Assembly (NCBI GenBank): GCA_934168275.1
Contig: CAKPNA010000003.1
Location: 1-64,000, forward strand
Direction: 5' to 3'
From: an uncultured Bacilli bacterium
GTDB lineage: Bacteria > Bacillota_I > Bacilli_A > RF39 > UBA660
Length of the DNA stretch: 64,000 bases
Both the position numbers and the translations under genes were made by a program. How positions within the stretch are numbered: position 1 is the first letter of the stretch; each line of letters opens with the position of its first letter. Below are positions 1 to 9,068 of this stretch, one piece after another. Under the pieces are notes generated by a model. It was not told the origin of the DNA. It was given only the letters and a program-made list of their open reading frames with translations, and did not search any database.

Positions 1-113
1 GTTATTTAAGGAAAAATGATGTATAATAATATATAGAAAGAGAGCGAGTTCGTAAGATGTATTTAAACCGCTCCAGAAGCAAAGATCGTCGCACCAAAGC
101 GATGTTGATGATT
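1..113 (+). other. non-coding, structured stretch before a terminator
   Basis: All three plus-strand frames hit stops quickly, so I see no coding sequence here. Two stem-loops can be drawn: GAGCG with CGCTC (about 44-94) and TCGTCGC with GCGATG around an ACCAAA loop (about 86-112). A clean intrinsic terminator follows directly. This could be the 3' part of a small RNA or an untranslated tail that begins before the window. I do not recognise a family. Confidence 0.3.
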
Positions 114-141
114 AAATCAATCAGAAATGATTGATTTTTTT
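114..141 (+). terminator. intrinsic terminator
   Basis: Perfect 10-bp stem AAATCAATCA / TGATTGATTT with a GAAA loop, followed by a T run. It ends whatever transcript enters from the left edge. Its right arm is part of the 37-nt block that is repeated at 1702-1737. Confidence 0.75.
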
Positions 142-167
142 GTCGTTTAAGAAAGGTGTTGATGATA
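131..167 (+). repeat. dispersed 37-nt block, copy A (copy B at 1702-1737)
   Basis: TTGATTTTTTTGTCG followed by TTAAGAAAGG and TTGATGATAT occurs here and again at 1702-1737 with a few changes. In both places it sits just upstream of related coding sequence, intact here and decayed there. It is therefore probably the shared 5' region of two paralogues and not a mobile repeat. Confidence 0.6.
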
Positions 168-169
168 TT

Positions 170-445
170 ATGATAAAAATAATCAAACAAGAAATTAAAA
201 TAAATCATGAACTTAAAAGTAAAGTTGAATGGGCTTGTAAACTTAATAGTACTAAACCAATTTTTATTAATGGCAGTTTATTAAAAATTAGAGCCTACCA
301 ACATAGGCTATATAGAGAAATTATTAACAATAAGACATATCTTTTATTCAACGGGCACGGATTTGTTTACTACAGAGATTTAAATACAAAAAAACTACTA
401 ATTATAATTAAATTAAAAAATGTTTTAAAATTAATAATTTTCTAG
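170..445 (+). CDS. small protein of unknown function
   Basis: A 91-residue basic protein if translation starts at the ATG at 170. The nearest purine-rich ribosome site (AAGAAAGG) lies about 13 nt upstream, which is long, so the start is uncertain. Visible sequence includes VEWACKLNST and HGFVYYRDLNTKKL. It has no signal peptide or clear membrane span, although the C-terminus is hydrophobic. A decayed relative lies at 1702-1875. No family recognised. It may itself be a remnant of a longer gene. Confidence 0.45.
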   Translation: MIKIIKQEIKINHELKSKVEWACKLNSTKPIFINGSLLKIRAYQHRLYREIINNKTYLLFNGHGFVYYRDLNTKKLLIIIKLKNVLKLIIF

Positions 446-471
446 TATAATATACTTAAGGAGGAACGATT

Positions 472-1548
472 ATGTCTAAAAACGACAAAAAAAGAAGGAT
501 TATTTTTGAAATAATAGGAGGTTTTATATTACTTGCAATAATTATTTTTTCAGTATTTTTTTTGAATCGTAAGTATGAGGTAAGTTTTTATCTAGATAAT
601 GGTTCAGATGTTCAGGTAGTATATGTTAAACATAATAAAATAATAAATTCAAGTAATATTAAAGGTAAGGAAGATTTAGGAGAATCATTTGTTGATTGGT
701 ATGAAATTGTTGATGTTAAAGATGGAAAAGACATTTTAGCAGAAAAACCATTTGATTTTAAAACTAAAATTAATAGAAATGTTAAATTAAAAGCAGTTTT
801 TAATGATGATGTAAAAACAATTACTATTAAATTTGATTCAAAAGGAGGAAGTGAGGTTAAAGACATTGTTATTCATGAAAATGTTAAATTAAAACTTCCA
901 ACTGAGCCAAGTAAAGCAGGTTATAAGTTTGTAGTATGGGAAGATAAAAATGGAACACCAATTTATAATGATGCTCTATTAAGTGAAGATACAACTCTAT
1001 ATGCAAAATGGGAAAAAATAGAAGAAAATAAAACTACACCTAAAGAACAAACAGAAACCAAAACAGATAATAAAAATACAGTATCTTATTATTGCGAAAG
1101 TGGCTATGTTTTAAATGGAACTAAATGTACTAAAACAGAAACTAAAAATGCAACTGGTAGATGCCCACAAGGTTATAGCGCAGGAGCATGGGATTATGAC
1201 TATTGTACAACTGAAATAGATCCAGAAGAAGAATACAGATGTATAGATAAAATGGGATACAAAGCAAGTGAAGCTGTTCTTGATTCAACAGATTGTTATT
1301 ATAGAAAAGATTATGCTGTATCAGATCCAATTTATTGTTCAAGTCATGGTAGAGTATATTATAATGGCTATTGTTATTATGCAAAATATGAAGCGGAATT
1401 TATTACTTATTGTGCTGGTGGAGTAAATGTAAATTCTAGTGGTATGTGTGATTTAAGAATGAAAAAAGTATTTAATTGTGAAAACGGATGGACATTGGAA
1501 AATAAAAAATGTACTAAGAAAACAGTTGTAGATGCTAAGAAAAAATAA
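472..1548 (+). CDS. membrane-anchored surface protein with InlB-type repeat and Cys-rich tail
   Basis: 358 residues, with GGAGG placed about 6 nt before the ATG. A single N-terminal membrane span (about 12-31) would anchor an outward-facing protein. Residues about 34-107 form a divergent repeat and about 112-180 a clear Listeria-Bacteroides (InlB B) repeat ending in TTLYAKW. A charged linker leads to a Cys-rich region (about 208-350) with repeated C..GY...C units such as CPQGYSAG. Similar Cys units occur in the protein at 51584. InlB-type repeats are known in bacterial surface proteins; adhesion or display is inference. A terminator follows at once, so it is likely monocistronic. Confidence 0.65.
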   Translation: MSKNDKKRRIIFEIIGGFILLAIIIFSVFFLNRKYEVSFYLDNGSDVQVVYVKHNKIINSSNIKGKEDLGESFVDWYEIVDVKDGKDILAEKPFDFKTKINRNVKLKAVFNDDVKTITIKFDSKGGSEVKDIVIHENVKLKLPTEPSKAGYKFVVWEDKNGTPIYNDALLSEDTTLYAKWEKIEENKTTPKEQTETKTDNKNTVSYYCESGYVLNGTKCTKTETKNATGRCPQGYSAGAWDYDYCTTEIDPEEEYRCIDKMGYKASEAVLDSTDCYYRKDYAVSDPIYCSSHGRVYYNGYCYYAKYEAEFITYCAGGVNVNSSGMCDLRMKKVFNCENGWTLENKKCTKKTVVDAKKK

Positions 1549-1559
1549 AAACTAATGTA

Positions 1560-1611
1560 AAAAATCAAGGTCTAATGAATAATCTAGTCCATCTAAGCCT
1601 TGATTTTTTTT
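1560..1611 (+). terminator. intrinsic terminator
   Basis: AAATCAAGG and CCTTGATTTTTTTT form a stem around a long, partly paired loop. It ends the gene at 472-1548. Confidence 0.75.
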
Positions 1612-1701
1612 GCTTAATTTACTTTTTTAATTGAAATATATTTAAATTAGTATAAATATTTATATTAAAAAAATTATAATATATGTTATATTATTAATAG
1701 A

Positions 1702-1875
1702 TTGATTTTTTGTCGGTTAAGAAAGGCATTGATGATATATTAAATATTGTTAAAGAAAAAAATAATTGGGCAAAGAAATATACCTCTACTTCTATAAAAC
1801 TAGAGATATGTCATTTAATTAGACTAGAGCCGAGTAATCTAACTTACACAGATTAAAATACAAGAAAAACAAATT
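1702..1875 (+). pseudogene. decayed paralogue of the gene at 170-445
   Basis: The 423-base gap 1549-1971 holds a terminator, this remnant and a hairpin. After the copied 5' block (1702-1737) the sequence still encodes pieces related to the 170-445 product: WAKKYTST matches WACKLNST, and LTYTD.NTRK matches FVYYRDLNTKK. Stops interrupt the reading frame (for example at the TAA within the LTYTD.NTRK piece), and the middle section is missing. Confidence 0.5.
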
Positions 1876-1897
1876 ATTGAATATTTAAGATAATACT

Positions 1898-1938
1898 AAA
1901 AGATATTTTTTCAATACTTTAACGAAAAAATATCTTTT
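1898..1938. terminator. strong hairpin, possible bidirectional terminator
   Basis: A perfect 15-bp inverted repeat, AAAAGATATTTTTTC and its complement, around an 11-nt loop. T-rich arms read out on both strands. It lies between the plus-strand remnant and the 3' end of the minus-strand rhodanese gene, so it could serve either side. Confidence 0.6.
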
Positions 1939-1971
1939 AATTAAATAGTATATAAATTTATTATTTAGTCT

Positions 1972-2691
1972 TTACTTGATTTCTGTTAAATTGTCAAAAT
2001 CAATATTATGATAATTTACTTTCCAAAAATCATATTTTATTTCAGAATCATAATTATTAATTGTACTAATACTATGATTACCTTCATAGTTCCAATAGCC
2101 ACCGACATTGTATATTTTATCTTTATTCCAACCCAAAGAAATTAGCATCTGTTTAGTAAAATTTGCATAACCTCCAGCACCGCACATTATAAATATATTT
2201 TTATTCTTTGGAAATAGGTATTCCAATACGTCCATAGATTCCTTATAATTAGCAATATAATTTCCATTAGAATCCAACGAAAATAAAGTCTTTCCTTTAT
2301 ATAATCCAGATACATTTTCACCGGCTTTTTGGTCTATATATTCTTGAGGAAATTCAGTTAAATATGCATATGGAATTACTTCAAATCCCTCTACAAAACC
2401 AGTTAACTCTCTTTCACCACCTTTATTCTCCCACGTAGCACTATCCAACAGCATTCTCACATCACGATAAACAGTATCGCTTCTACCTAAATAATTATCG
2501 ATAGTTTTTTCGTTAATATTTTTATCAATATCATATACACCTCTTAAACCTTCTGATTTTTCCTGCTTTGGTAATGGCTTTTCAGGCTTCATATTTTGAC
2601 ACGTAATATTACAAAATGCAAAATAACAACCTAATCCTCCTATTAAGATACTAGTAACTATTATTAATACTAAATTTAATTTTTTTTTCAT
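1972..2691 (-). CDS. membrane-anchored rhodanese-domain protein
   Basis: 239 residues. An N-terminal hydrophobic segment (about 5-27) would anchor the protein outside the membrane. The rest matches a rhodanese fold: YRDVR (about 75-79), GFVEGFEVIPY in the place of the usual G.I.GA..IP, and an active-site Cys at about 170 in IFIMCGAGGYANF. It ends with GWNKDKIYNVGGYWNYEG, like the C-terminal rhodanese glycine turn. The active Cys is kept, so sulfur transfer or persulfide chemistry is possible; the substrate is unknown. GGGAGAG lies before the ATG. It is single and divergent from the gene at 2938. Confidence 0.7.
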   Translation of the reverse strand: MKKKLNLVLIIVTSILIGGLGCYFAFCNITCQNMKPEKPLPKQEKSEGLRGVYDIDKNINEKTIDNYLGRSDTVYRDVRMLLDSATWENKGGERELTGFVEGFEVIPYAYLTEFPQEYIDQKAGENVSGLYKGKTLFSLDSNGNYIANYKESMDVLEYLFPKNKNIFIMCGAGGYANFTKQMLISLGWNKDKIYNVGGYWNYEGNHSISTINNYDSEIKYDFWKVNYHNIDFDNLTEIK

Positions 2692-2763
2692 TTCTTATCT
2701 CTCCCTTCAATAATCATTTTATATAAACATTTACAGAATAGCAATAAAGAATAAGTTGAATTT

Positions 2764-2782
2764 ACTCAATTTTTAATTGAGT
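2764..2782. promoter_or_regulatory. perfect inverted repeat in a divergent intergenic region
   Basis: ACTCAATT TTT AATTGAGT is a perfect 8-bp palindrome with a 3-nt spacer. It sits between the divergent rhodanese and GH3 genes, with no T run, so an operator is more likely than a terminator. The protein that would bind it is unknown. Confidence 0.35.
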
Positions 2783-2937
2783 TGATTATTTATATTATAA
2801 AAATGTATATGATATAATACATTAAGATGATTATTTAGTACTATCATTTTATAATATAAAAATGTAGTATTAAATTTCATTTTTTTTTGATATAATACTT
2901 CTTGAAGAAACACACAAAATTACTATTGGAGGTTTAT

Positions 2938-4002
2938 ATGAATATTAAAGAAAAATTTGGGCAAATGATTATGCTAGGATTAGATATTGATACTATTAAT
3001 GATGAAATAATTAGTTTAATTAAAGACTATAAAATAGGCGGAGTAGTACTCTATAAAAAGAATTATCATGATATTACTTCTATGAAAGATTTAATTAATA
3101 AACTAAAAGAAATTAATGCCAATAATATTCCATTATTTATTGCTGTTGACCAAGAAAATGGCCGAGTTAATCGTCTACCAAGCGAAATAAAAAGAATTTA
3201 TAATGCAGAAAAACAAGCCATGACTAACAGTATAGAAATAGTTAATGAATGTAATAACATCACTGCTGAAATATTAAATGATGTTGGAATTAATATGAAT
3301 CTAGCACCTGTTCTAGATATTAATTATGATAATAGTAAGGTAATAGGTAATAGAAGTTATGGTAAAAATAAAGAAGAAGTAATTAAATATGCCATTCCAA
3401 GTATTAAAACCTATCAAAGTAAAGGAATAATCCCTGTTGTAAAACATTTTCCTGGACATGGCTTAGCTAGTCAAGACAGCCATTACCTAATACCTAAAAT
3501 TAATAATATTAGTCAAATGGAAGAAGACTTAACTATCTATAAAGAAGCCATTAAAGAAGAATGTGATGCAATTATGATAGGTCACTTAAAAGTTAAAGGT
3601 TATAGTCAAGAACCAGCATCTATAAATAAAAGAATAATAAATAAATATTTAATAGATAAATATAACTATCAAGGATTAATTATTACTGATGACTTAAGAA
3701 TGAATATTATGCAATATGTATATGGCTTAAAAAATATAATAAATAAAAGTATTAATGCCGGTACTAATGTATTGATGATTAAGTATAAACCAAATGATAT
3801 TAAAAAACTATATAATAAACTATATAAAATGATTGATAAAGGAATAATTAATAATAACTTAATAGAAGATAACTATAACACTATAATTAAAATAAAAGAA
3901 AAGTATAAGTTAAATAATAATATTATTTCCAATAAATTAGATATTGATAGTATTAACAAAAGAATAAATAAAGTAAACACTGAAATAGAGAAATATTTAT
4001 AA
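2938..4002 (+). CDS. nagZ: glycoside hydrolase family 3, NagZ-like beta-N-acetylhexosaminidase
   Basis: 354 residues from the ATG at 2938, chosen because TTGGAGG precedes it by 5 nt; an upstream in-frame ATG lacks such a site. Family marks are clear: AVDQENGRVNRLP, the KHFPGHG loop that holds the NagZ catalytic His/Asp pair, and GLIITDDLRM with the nucleophile Asp. NagZ enzymes remove N-acetylglucosamine from muropeptides during wall recycling. No signal peptide is seen, so it should act in the cytoplasm. A TATAAT box lies at about 2890. Fifteen bases separate it from the next gene, so co-transcription is likely. Confidence 0.85.
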   Translation: MNIKEKFGQMIMLGLDIDTINDEIISLIKDYKIGGVVLYKKNYHDITSMKDLINKLKEINANNIPLFIAVDQENGRVNRLPSEIKRIYNAEKQAMTNSIEIVNECNNITAEILNDVGINMNLAPVLDINYDNSKVIGNRSYGKNKEEVIKYAIPSIKTYQSKGIIPVVKHFPGHGLASQDSHYLIPKINNISQMEEDLTIYKEAIKEECDAIMIGHLKVKGYSQEPASINKRIINKYLIDKYNYQGLIITDDLRMNIMQYVYGLKNIINKSINAGTNVLMIKYKPNDIKKLYNKLYKMIDKGIINNNLIEDNYNTIIKIKEKYKLNNNIISNKLDIDSINKRINKVNTEIEKYL

Positions 4003-4016
4003 ATAAAGGCGGTTGT

Positions 4017-5828
4017 ATGTTAGAGTTTTTTGTAAATTTTATAGTATTTATATTTAAAATGATGCTGTATATTGTAGTAGGTGGTATTGCTATAATATAC
4101 TATATAATTAAAGGTATAATTAAATTAATAAAACTTTCCAAAGATAAAAGAAGTTTTGATTCTTATGAACACAAAAGTGCTAATTCCCAAACTAGTACTA
4201 ACTATAATAGTGTTGTTAACCCTACCTTTACACCTAAAGTTGATAAAAAAGGCGATGCTTCTTATGACTATTCCGACTTATCTAGAGAATATCACTATAT
4301 CAAATATGATGACTATAATTCTGCCAAAATAAATAATTTAATTACTCATAAAGAAAAAGAAATAACAAATATTGAAAAATCTAATTATAAGGAATATAAG
4401 AATGTAAATATTAAACTATATTTAAATAAGAATAATAAAAATCTTACTAGTAATGATGAATTAAAAACTAAATTACTTAATATATCTCCAGATGAATGTT
4501 ATCTATTAGTAGTAGATGAATCAGATAAATACTTAATACTAACTGATGAAGCAGATACTTTTATATATTATCCTAAAATAATAAATAAAATATTAAATTA
4601 TTGTAAAGATGATAGCTATTTTATTATCGGTCATGATAACAAAGAGGAATATAAATATATATTTAAAGATGATCAAATATTATTAGAAGATTATGATGAA
4701 CAAAAAATAAAAGAAGAATATACTAAACTAAAAAATAGTATTCTAGAAACTACTAAATTAATTACAAGATATACTCTTAAAATAAAAAGTGATTATAATG
4801 TCATACCATATAATAATCACTCTTTAGAATGGGATGACTTAACAAAAGTAATAAATAAATTAAAAAGTAATAAACTACATGACATAACCGAACTACCATA
4901 TCTAAATGAAATAGATAGTATTTTAAAAAGTAGTTTACCAAAATTAAAAGAAGAATATGATAAATATATACCACAAGAAATAACTAATAGTAAACAAGAA
5001 GATAAGTATTATAACTTAAATATATACATATCTAAGTATTATTCAGAAATAATTAAAGATGATGAATTAAACTGTAAAAAAATAGGATTAGATAATATAG
5101 ATTTATGTGATATATATGTTGATGATAGCGCTAACTATATTGAAATACCTCTATCAGAATATACTGCAAAAGACTATTCTAACTTATTAAAATCACTATC
5201 TGAGTATTGTGGTAATGATATGTATGCTATATATAATCACAAAGATATTACTTACAAGTTTACTATAGAAGATTCTAAATGTTATATCAATAATTATTCC
5301 TATATTGAAACAAAAGCTAAATATGATAGATTAAAAAATGAAATAATAAATATAATAGATATCTTAAATGATAAATTAACTTTTATTGAAGGTAATTATG
5401 ATTATAGTATATTATCAGAAAATGGTGATTTTGATGATTATGAAGAATTAACCAACACTCTAAGAGATAACAAAGAAGTATCAATATTTGAACTACCATA
5501 TATGGAAGAAGCAATATCTAACTTAAAAATATTAGAAACAAAAGTAAATAAAATATATGTAGCTGAAAGAAATCAAGGTTTACATGACTTCTATTACGAA
5601 GAAAAAATTAAAGATGAAGAAGAAAAATTAGATATAAAACCATCTAAAAAAGAAGTAAAACCTAAGAAGAAAGAATTAACCGAAGCCGAAAAAAGATTTG
5701 AAAAAGAAGCCGATTATTTTGGCCTCACTAAAAGAGAAAGAGAAATATGTAAGTTAGAAAATATGACACCTGAAGAATTCGATGAGGCTGAGGATGGCAT
5801 AGACCCATTAAGGGATGATGAATTGTAA
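4017..5828 (+). CDS. membrane-anchored protein with an internal duplication, unknown function
   Basis: 603 residues, very rich in Asp, Glu, Lys, Tyr and Asn. A long hydrophobic N-terminus (about 5-35) anchors it. The body contains two related units of roughly 190 residues (about 120-305 and 325-520). Matching positions include the pairs DECYLLVVDESDKYLIL / DLCDIYVDDSANYIEIP, ITELPYLNEIDSIL / IFELPYMEEAISNL, and the LKNSI / LKNEI helices. A charged, probably helical tail follows. I do not recognise a family. It follows the GH3 gene closely. Confidence 0.6.
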   Translation: MLEFFVNFIVFIFKMMLYIVVGGIAIIYYIIKGIIKLIKLSKDKRSFDSYEHKSANSQTSTNYNSVVNPTFTPKVDKKGDASYDYSDLSREYHYIKYDDYNSAKINNLITHKEKEITNIEKSNYKEYKNVNIKLYLNKNNKNLTSNDELKTKLLNISPDECYLLVVDESDKYLILTDEADTFIYYPKIINKILNYCKDDSYFIIGHDNKEEYKYIFKDDQILLEDYDEQKIKEEYTKLKNSILETTKLITRYTLKIKSDYNVIPYNNHSLEWDDLTKVINKLKSNKLHDITELPYLNEIDSILKSSLPKLKEEYDKYIPQEITNSKQEDKYYNLNIYISKYYSEIIKDDELNCKKIGLDNIDLCDIYVDDSANYIEIPLSEYTAKDYSNLLKSLSEYCGNDMYAIYNHKDITYKFTIEDSKCYINNYSYIETKAKYDRLKNEIINIIDILNDKLTFIEGNYDYSILSENGDFDDYEELTNTLRDNKEVSIFELPYMEEAISNLKILETKVNKIYVAERNQGLHDFYYEEKIKDEEEKLDIKPSKKEVKPKKKELTEAEKRFEKEADYFGLTKREREICKLENMTPEEFDEAEDGIDPLRDDEL

Positions 5829-5904
5829 ATAACTATTGTATTTTAATTAACAATATGTTAAGATTAAAATACATAAAAAGAGTTATTTTTAGGAGAATCA
5901 CAAT

Positions 5905-6402
5905 ATGAGTAAAGCACAAGTTAGAGAAGAAAAAGATTATTCAAACAAAGTAATAGATGCTGATAGTTTATTATTCTTAGCAGACAAATTTCAAAAACTT
6001 TATGACCGTATGGAGAAAGTATTTAACGATGAAGAATTAAGGGCTCAAAGTAATGGTGGCTTATATAAGTATAAAAAAGATTGTTCAAAGTTAATATATG
6101 AAATAGTATATAAAAATTATAGTAGTATGAAATGCGAAAATTTCGAACAATTCTATCAAGCTGTTAAAGATAATAAATTAAAAAGTGTTGCAACCCTAAA
6201 TTTTGTATTAATAATAAATTATAATAGGGGATATAGTAATAAATTTGAAAAGATTAATAATGAATTTTGTATAATATTTAATCCATTTGATGTTAAATCA
6301 CGTCGTATCTCAACAGACTATGATAAAAATATGGACCAAATAGCCCAAATAATTAATATGGAACTAGAAAAGTTTACAACTGCTGATAGTATCTTCATTT
6401 AA
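5905..6402 (+). CDS. protein of unknown function
   Basis: 165 residues, soluble, mixed charge, no signal peptide or membrane span. GGAG lies about 9 nt before the ATG, and a TATAAT-poor AT-rich gap separates it from the gene upstream. Its stop overlaps a bidirectional terminator shared with the polymerase gene on the other strand. The N-terminal half looks helical (LLFLADKFQKLYDRMEKVF). No family recognised. Confidence 0.55.
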   Translation: MSKAQVREEKDYSNKVIDADSLLFLADKFQKLYDRMEKVFNDEELRAQSNGGLYKYKKDCSKLIYEIVYKNYSSMKCENFEQFYQAVKDNKLKSVATLNFVLIINYNRGYSNKFEKINNEFCIIFNPFDVKSRRISTDYDKNMDQIAQIINMELEKFTTADSIFI

Positions 6403-6432
6403 AAAAAGTAATCACTTACGATTACTTTTTAT
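6402..6432. terminator. bidirectional terminator
   Basis: AAAAGTAATC and GATTACTTTT pair around ACTTAC, with A and T runs on opposite flanks. It serves the convergent genes 5905-6402 (plus) and 6412-7617 (minus), and overlaps both stops. Confidence 0.8.
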
Positions 6433-7617
6433 ACTATCCGCATACCCAATAGCACCATTACCATATTTACTTCTAATACTATCCATAACTCCCTGTAATT
6501 TCTTATCATCATTTTTCAAAATTGACTGATTATTAGCATTAAAAATATCTAATTGCACCTCACTATGGGCCGTAAAATCAGAAATGTCTACACATAAAGC
6601 CCTAACTTTTTCATTATTCCAAAGTAAGTCAAATAGCATAACAGCACTCTTATAAATATCTTCATCAGTATTGATACAATTCTTAAGCTTATTTTGTTTA
6701 CTAACTTTAACAAAATCTGCATATTTAATCCATATTCCAACTTTGTATGCATATAACTTTTTGTCTCTTAGCTTTCTTCCAACATCCATAGATAACATCT
6801 TAAATACTTTATAAATATCATCTTTATTTGTATAATTATATGGTAATACCGTCGAACTAGATATGCTCTTAGCATCTCTTTTTTTATATTCAACTGCTGA
6901 TTCATCAATACCATTAGCGTATTCCCACATCATTTTACCCATACTCTTAAAATATTTTGTTAAATAATTTATATCAGAGTGTGCTAAATCATAAATAGTA
7001 TTAATATTTAACTCTTTTAATCTTTTAGCACTACTCTTACCAATCATAAACAAATCTGCAACATCTAATGGCCACATTTTCTTTTCAACCTCATATGAAA
7101 ATAGAGTATGAACTTTATCGGGTTTTGAAAAATCCGAAGCCATCTTAGCTAATAATTTATTATTTCCGACACCAACGTTAACAGTAAATCCAAACATTCG
7201 CTTAATATCACTCTTAATTTTATAAGCTACTTTTACCGGATCTCCGAATAATTTCTGACTATTAGTATAATCTAAAAAGCATTCATCAATTGAGTATCTT
7301 TCTATTATATTTGAATACGTACAAAGATAATTATACATAAGATTAGAATACTTTCTATATACTTCATAACTAGGTTTATAAACTTCTAAATAAGGGCATT
7401 TTCTTCTAGCACTATAAATAGATTCTCCCGTAATAACACCTTTTTTCTTACACGGAAAACTCTTAGCCAAAACTATACCACGACGTTGTGATTCATCTCC
7501 ACCAATAATAGCATACTTATATCTAATGTCTTCTTTATATCCATTCCTTAACATATCTACAGCAGACCAAGATAAAAAAGCATTGTTAACATCGACATGT
7601 AAAATTATTCTATCCAT
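6412..7617 (-). CDS. dinB: Y-family translesion DNA polymerase (DinB/UmuC type)
   Basis: 401 residues from the ATG at 7617, which follows GAGGTGG by 5 nt; an in-frame GTG inside that ribosome site is unlikely to be the start. Y-family marks: HVDVNNAFLSW (first metal-binding Asp), a SIDECFLD catalytic block (about 105), and a helix-hairpin-helix region MIGKSSAKRLKELNI. The little-finger domain follows. These enzymes copy past damaged bases at low fidelity. There is no clear beta-clamp peptide, although LDIFNA near residue 365 could be a variant. I cannot separate DinB from the Gram-positive UmuC-like branch. Confidence 0.85.
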   Translation of the reverse strand: MDRIILHVDVNNAFLSWSAVDMLRNGYKEDIRYKYAIIGGDESQRRGIVLAKSFPCKKKGVITGESIYSARRKCPYLEVYKPSYEVYRKYSNLMYNYLCTYSNIIERYSIDECFLDYTNSQKLFGDPVKVAYKIKSDIKRMFGFTVNVGVGNNKLLAKMASDFSKPDKVHTLFSYEVEKKMWPLDVADLFMIGKSSAKRLKELNINTIYDLAHSDINYLTKYFKSMGKMMWEYANGIDESAVEYKKRDAKSISSSTVLPYNYTNKDDIYKVFKMLSMDVGRKLRDKKLYAYKVGIWIKYADFVKVSKQNKLKNCINTDEDIYKSAVMLFDLLWNNEKVRALCVDISDFTAHSEVQLDIFNANNQSILKNDDKKLQGVMDSIRSKYGNGAIGYADSIKSNRK

Positions 7618-7665
7618 ATGATCCACCTCAATTAGATAATAGCATATCTAAAACCTAAAGACAAC

Positions 7666-7700
7666 AAAAAATCTATATATTCATTAACTAAATATATAGA
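7666..7700 (-). terminator. intrinsic terminator of the DUF1292 operon
   Basis: On the minus strand TCTATATAT pairs with ATATATAGA, followed by six Ts. It lies just after the stop of the gene at 7708-7944. Confidence 0.7.
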
Positions 7701-7707
7701 CTATAAT

Positions 7708-7944
7708 TTATTGTAAAGATACAAAATCACGAACAAACTTTTCCTTAACTTTATTTTCTATCTCTGTATTAACTTTCGTTAAATATTCATTGCCATCTTC
7801 AATAATTACTTTTCTAACTACTACAACATTAGGATCATCTTCTCTAGACAATACCATATATTTATTACTATCTATACTAACTTCTGTTAATATAACATAA
7901 GCAAGATTATCTTCTAAATTAACTACTTCAATTTCTTTATCCAT
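7708..7944 (-). CDS. DUF1292 family protein
   Basis: 78 residues, acidic and beta-rich (IEVVNLEDNLAYVILTEV), fitting the small DUF1292/YrzB-type family found widely in Bacillota, whose role is not established. Its start overlaps the stop of the upstream gene in a TAATG junction, and its ribosome site (GAGGAAGAGG) lies inside that upstream gene, so the two are translationally coupled. Confidence 0.7.
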   Translation of the reverse strand: MDKEIEVVNLEDNLAYVILTEVSIDSNKYMVLSREDDPNVVVVRKVIIEDGNEYLTKVNTEIENKVKEKFVRDFVSLQ

Positions 7945-8951
7945 TACGCACCTCTTCCTCGATTATTTCTATTATTATCTACTTCATAAAAAGTACCATT
8001 AGGGAATACATAAATAGAACCATCATTAATTTTATTTTCTGTATCAACCATAATATCATAATAAATATTATTAGATTCATACTGTAAATATTCTTGTGCA
8101 CTATGGTATCCTGGTCCAATAGGTTTTTTTTCAGTTTCATCATCAAGAGCAAAGAAATCATAACCAACTTCTTTAATACAAGGTGCTAAAATTCTATATA
8201 AATCATGTTGACCAATCTCTTCAGCAATTGCTAAAAGAGCCACTCTAAATTCTAACTCACTTTTTTTATTAGCTTCTGTAAGTATACTAGTTATTCCCTC
8301 TAAATTATATGAAACCGTAGCCTTTCCATTACTATTATAAGAAGTTCTAGAACCATTAGCAGTACCATATATTAACTTCCCATTCTTTTTAACATAATTA
8401 GAGTACATTAAACTAAGGGCATCTAATCTCTTCTTAGCAATAGCCTTCACATCAATATTACGTTCTTCCACAATAGAAGTTTCTGTACTATTTTTTTTAA
8501 ATCCATCTAATAGTTCAGGATTATTAATTAAAGTATAACCAACAGCATAACTAGTCACAATACTACATATTACAATAGCAGTAGCCATTCTTGTCACAAA
8601 TTTTTTATGACTTTCTCTTTTTTTCTTTCTTTGAATAAGTATTTTTTCATCATCAATTTTCGGTTTAATATCCGCTAAATCCTCGGGAACATATGCAAAA
8701 TTTTCCATATAATCATAGTCATAATCATTATCAGCATCAATTTTTCTTTTTAATTCTTCATATAACTTAGAATAACGATCCTTCTTTTGCTTATCTGCAA
8801 TCACATTAATAAATGAATCTTCCTCATCATACTTTCCAGGTTTAGTACGTAAACTTTGATCAATTAATTTTGTACTTCCTGTAAGAGATTCATTCCACAC
8901 AGTATCAGCGTAAGCATTCATATTTTTTACATCAAATAAAGTATCATCCAT
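7944..8951 (-). CDS. single-span membrane protein of unknown function
   Basis: 335 residues from the ATG at 8951, placed 5 nt after GAGGTGG; a GTG three codons earlier falls inside that ribosome site. The N-terminal ~115 residues are charged and predicted cytoplasmic. A membrane span follows (about 119-140, MATAIVICSIVTSYAVGY), then an extracellular domain of about 190 residues. There are no Cys pairs and no known motif. It is coupled to the DUF1292 gene and divergent from prfA. Confidence 0.55.
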   Translation of the reverse strand: MDDTLFDVKNMNAYADTVWNESLTGSTKLIDQSLRTKPGKYDEEDSFINVIADKQKKDRYSKLYEELKRKIDADNDYDYDYMENFAYVPEDLADIKPKIDDEKILIQRKKKRESHKKFVTRMATAIVICSIVTSYAVGYTLINNPELLDGFKKNSTETSIVEERNIDVKAIAKKRLDALSLMYSNYVKKNGKLIYGTANGSRTSYNSNGKATVSYNLEGITSILTEANKKSELEFRVALLAIAEEIGQHDLYRILAPCIKEVGYDFFALDDETEKKPIGPGYHSAQEYLQYESNNIYYDIMVDTENKINDGSIYVFPNGTFYEVDNNRNNRGRGA

Positions 8952-9068
8952 ATATTCCACCTCTATGATATCATTTTATAATTAAATTATTGTCTAGTCA
9001 ACATTTTTCTTCTAAATAATCATAATTTATGATACAATATATAAGAAGAAAAACGAAAGGAAGATACT

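Noticed and set aside
2805..2880. Direct repeat of ATATAAAAATGTA-like sequence before the GH3 gene
   Set aside because: The match is short and made of AT-rich promoter-like words, so chance is likely.
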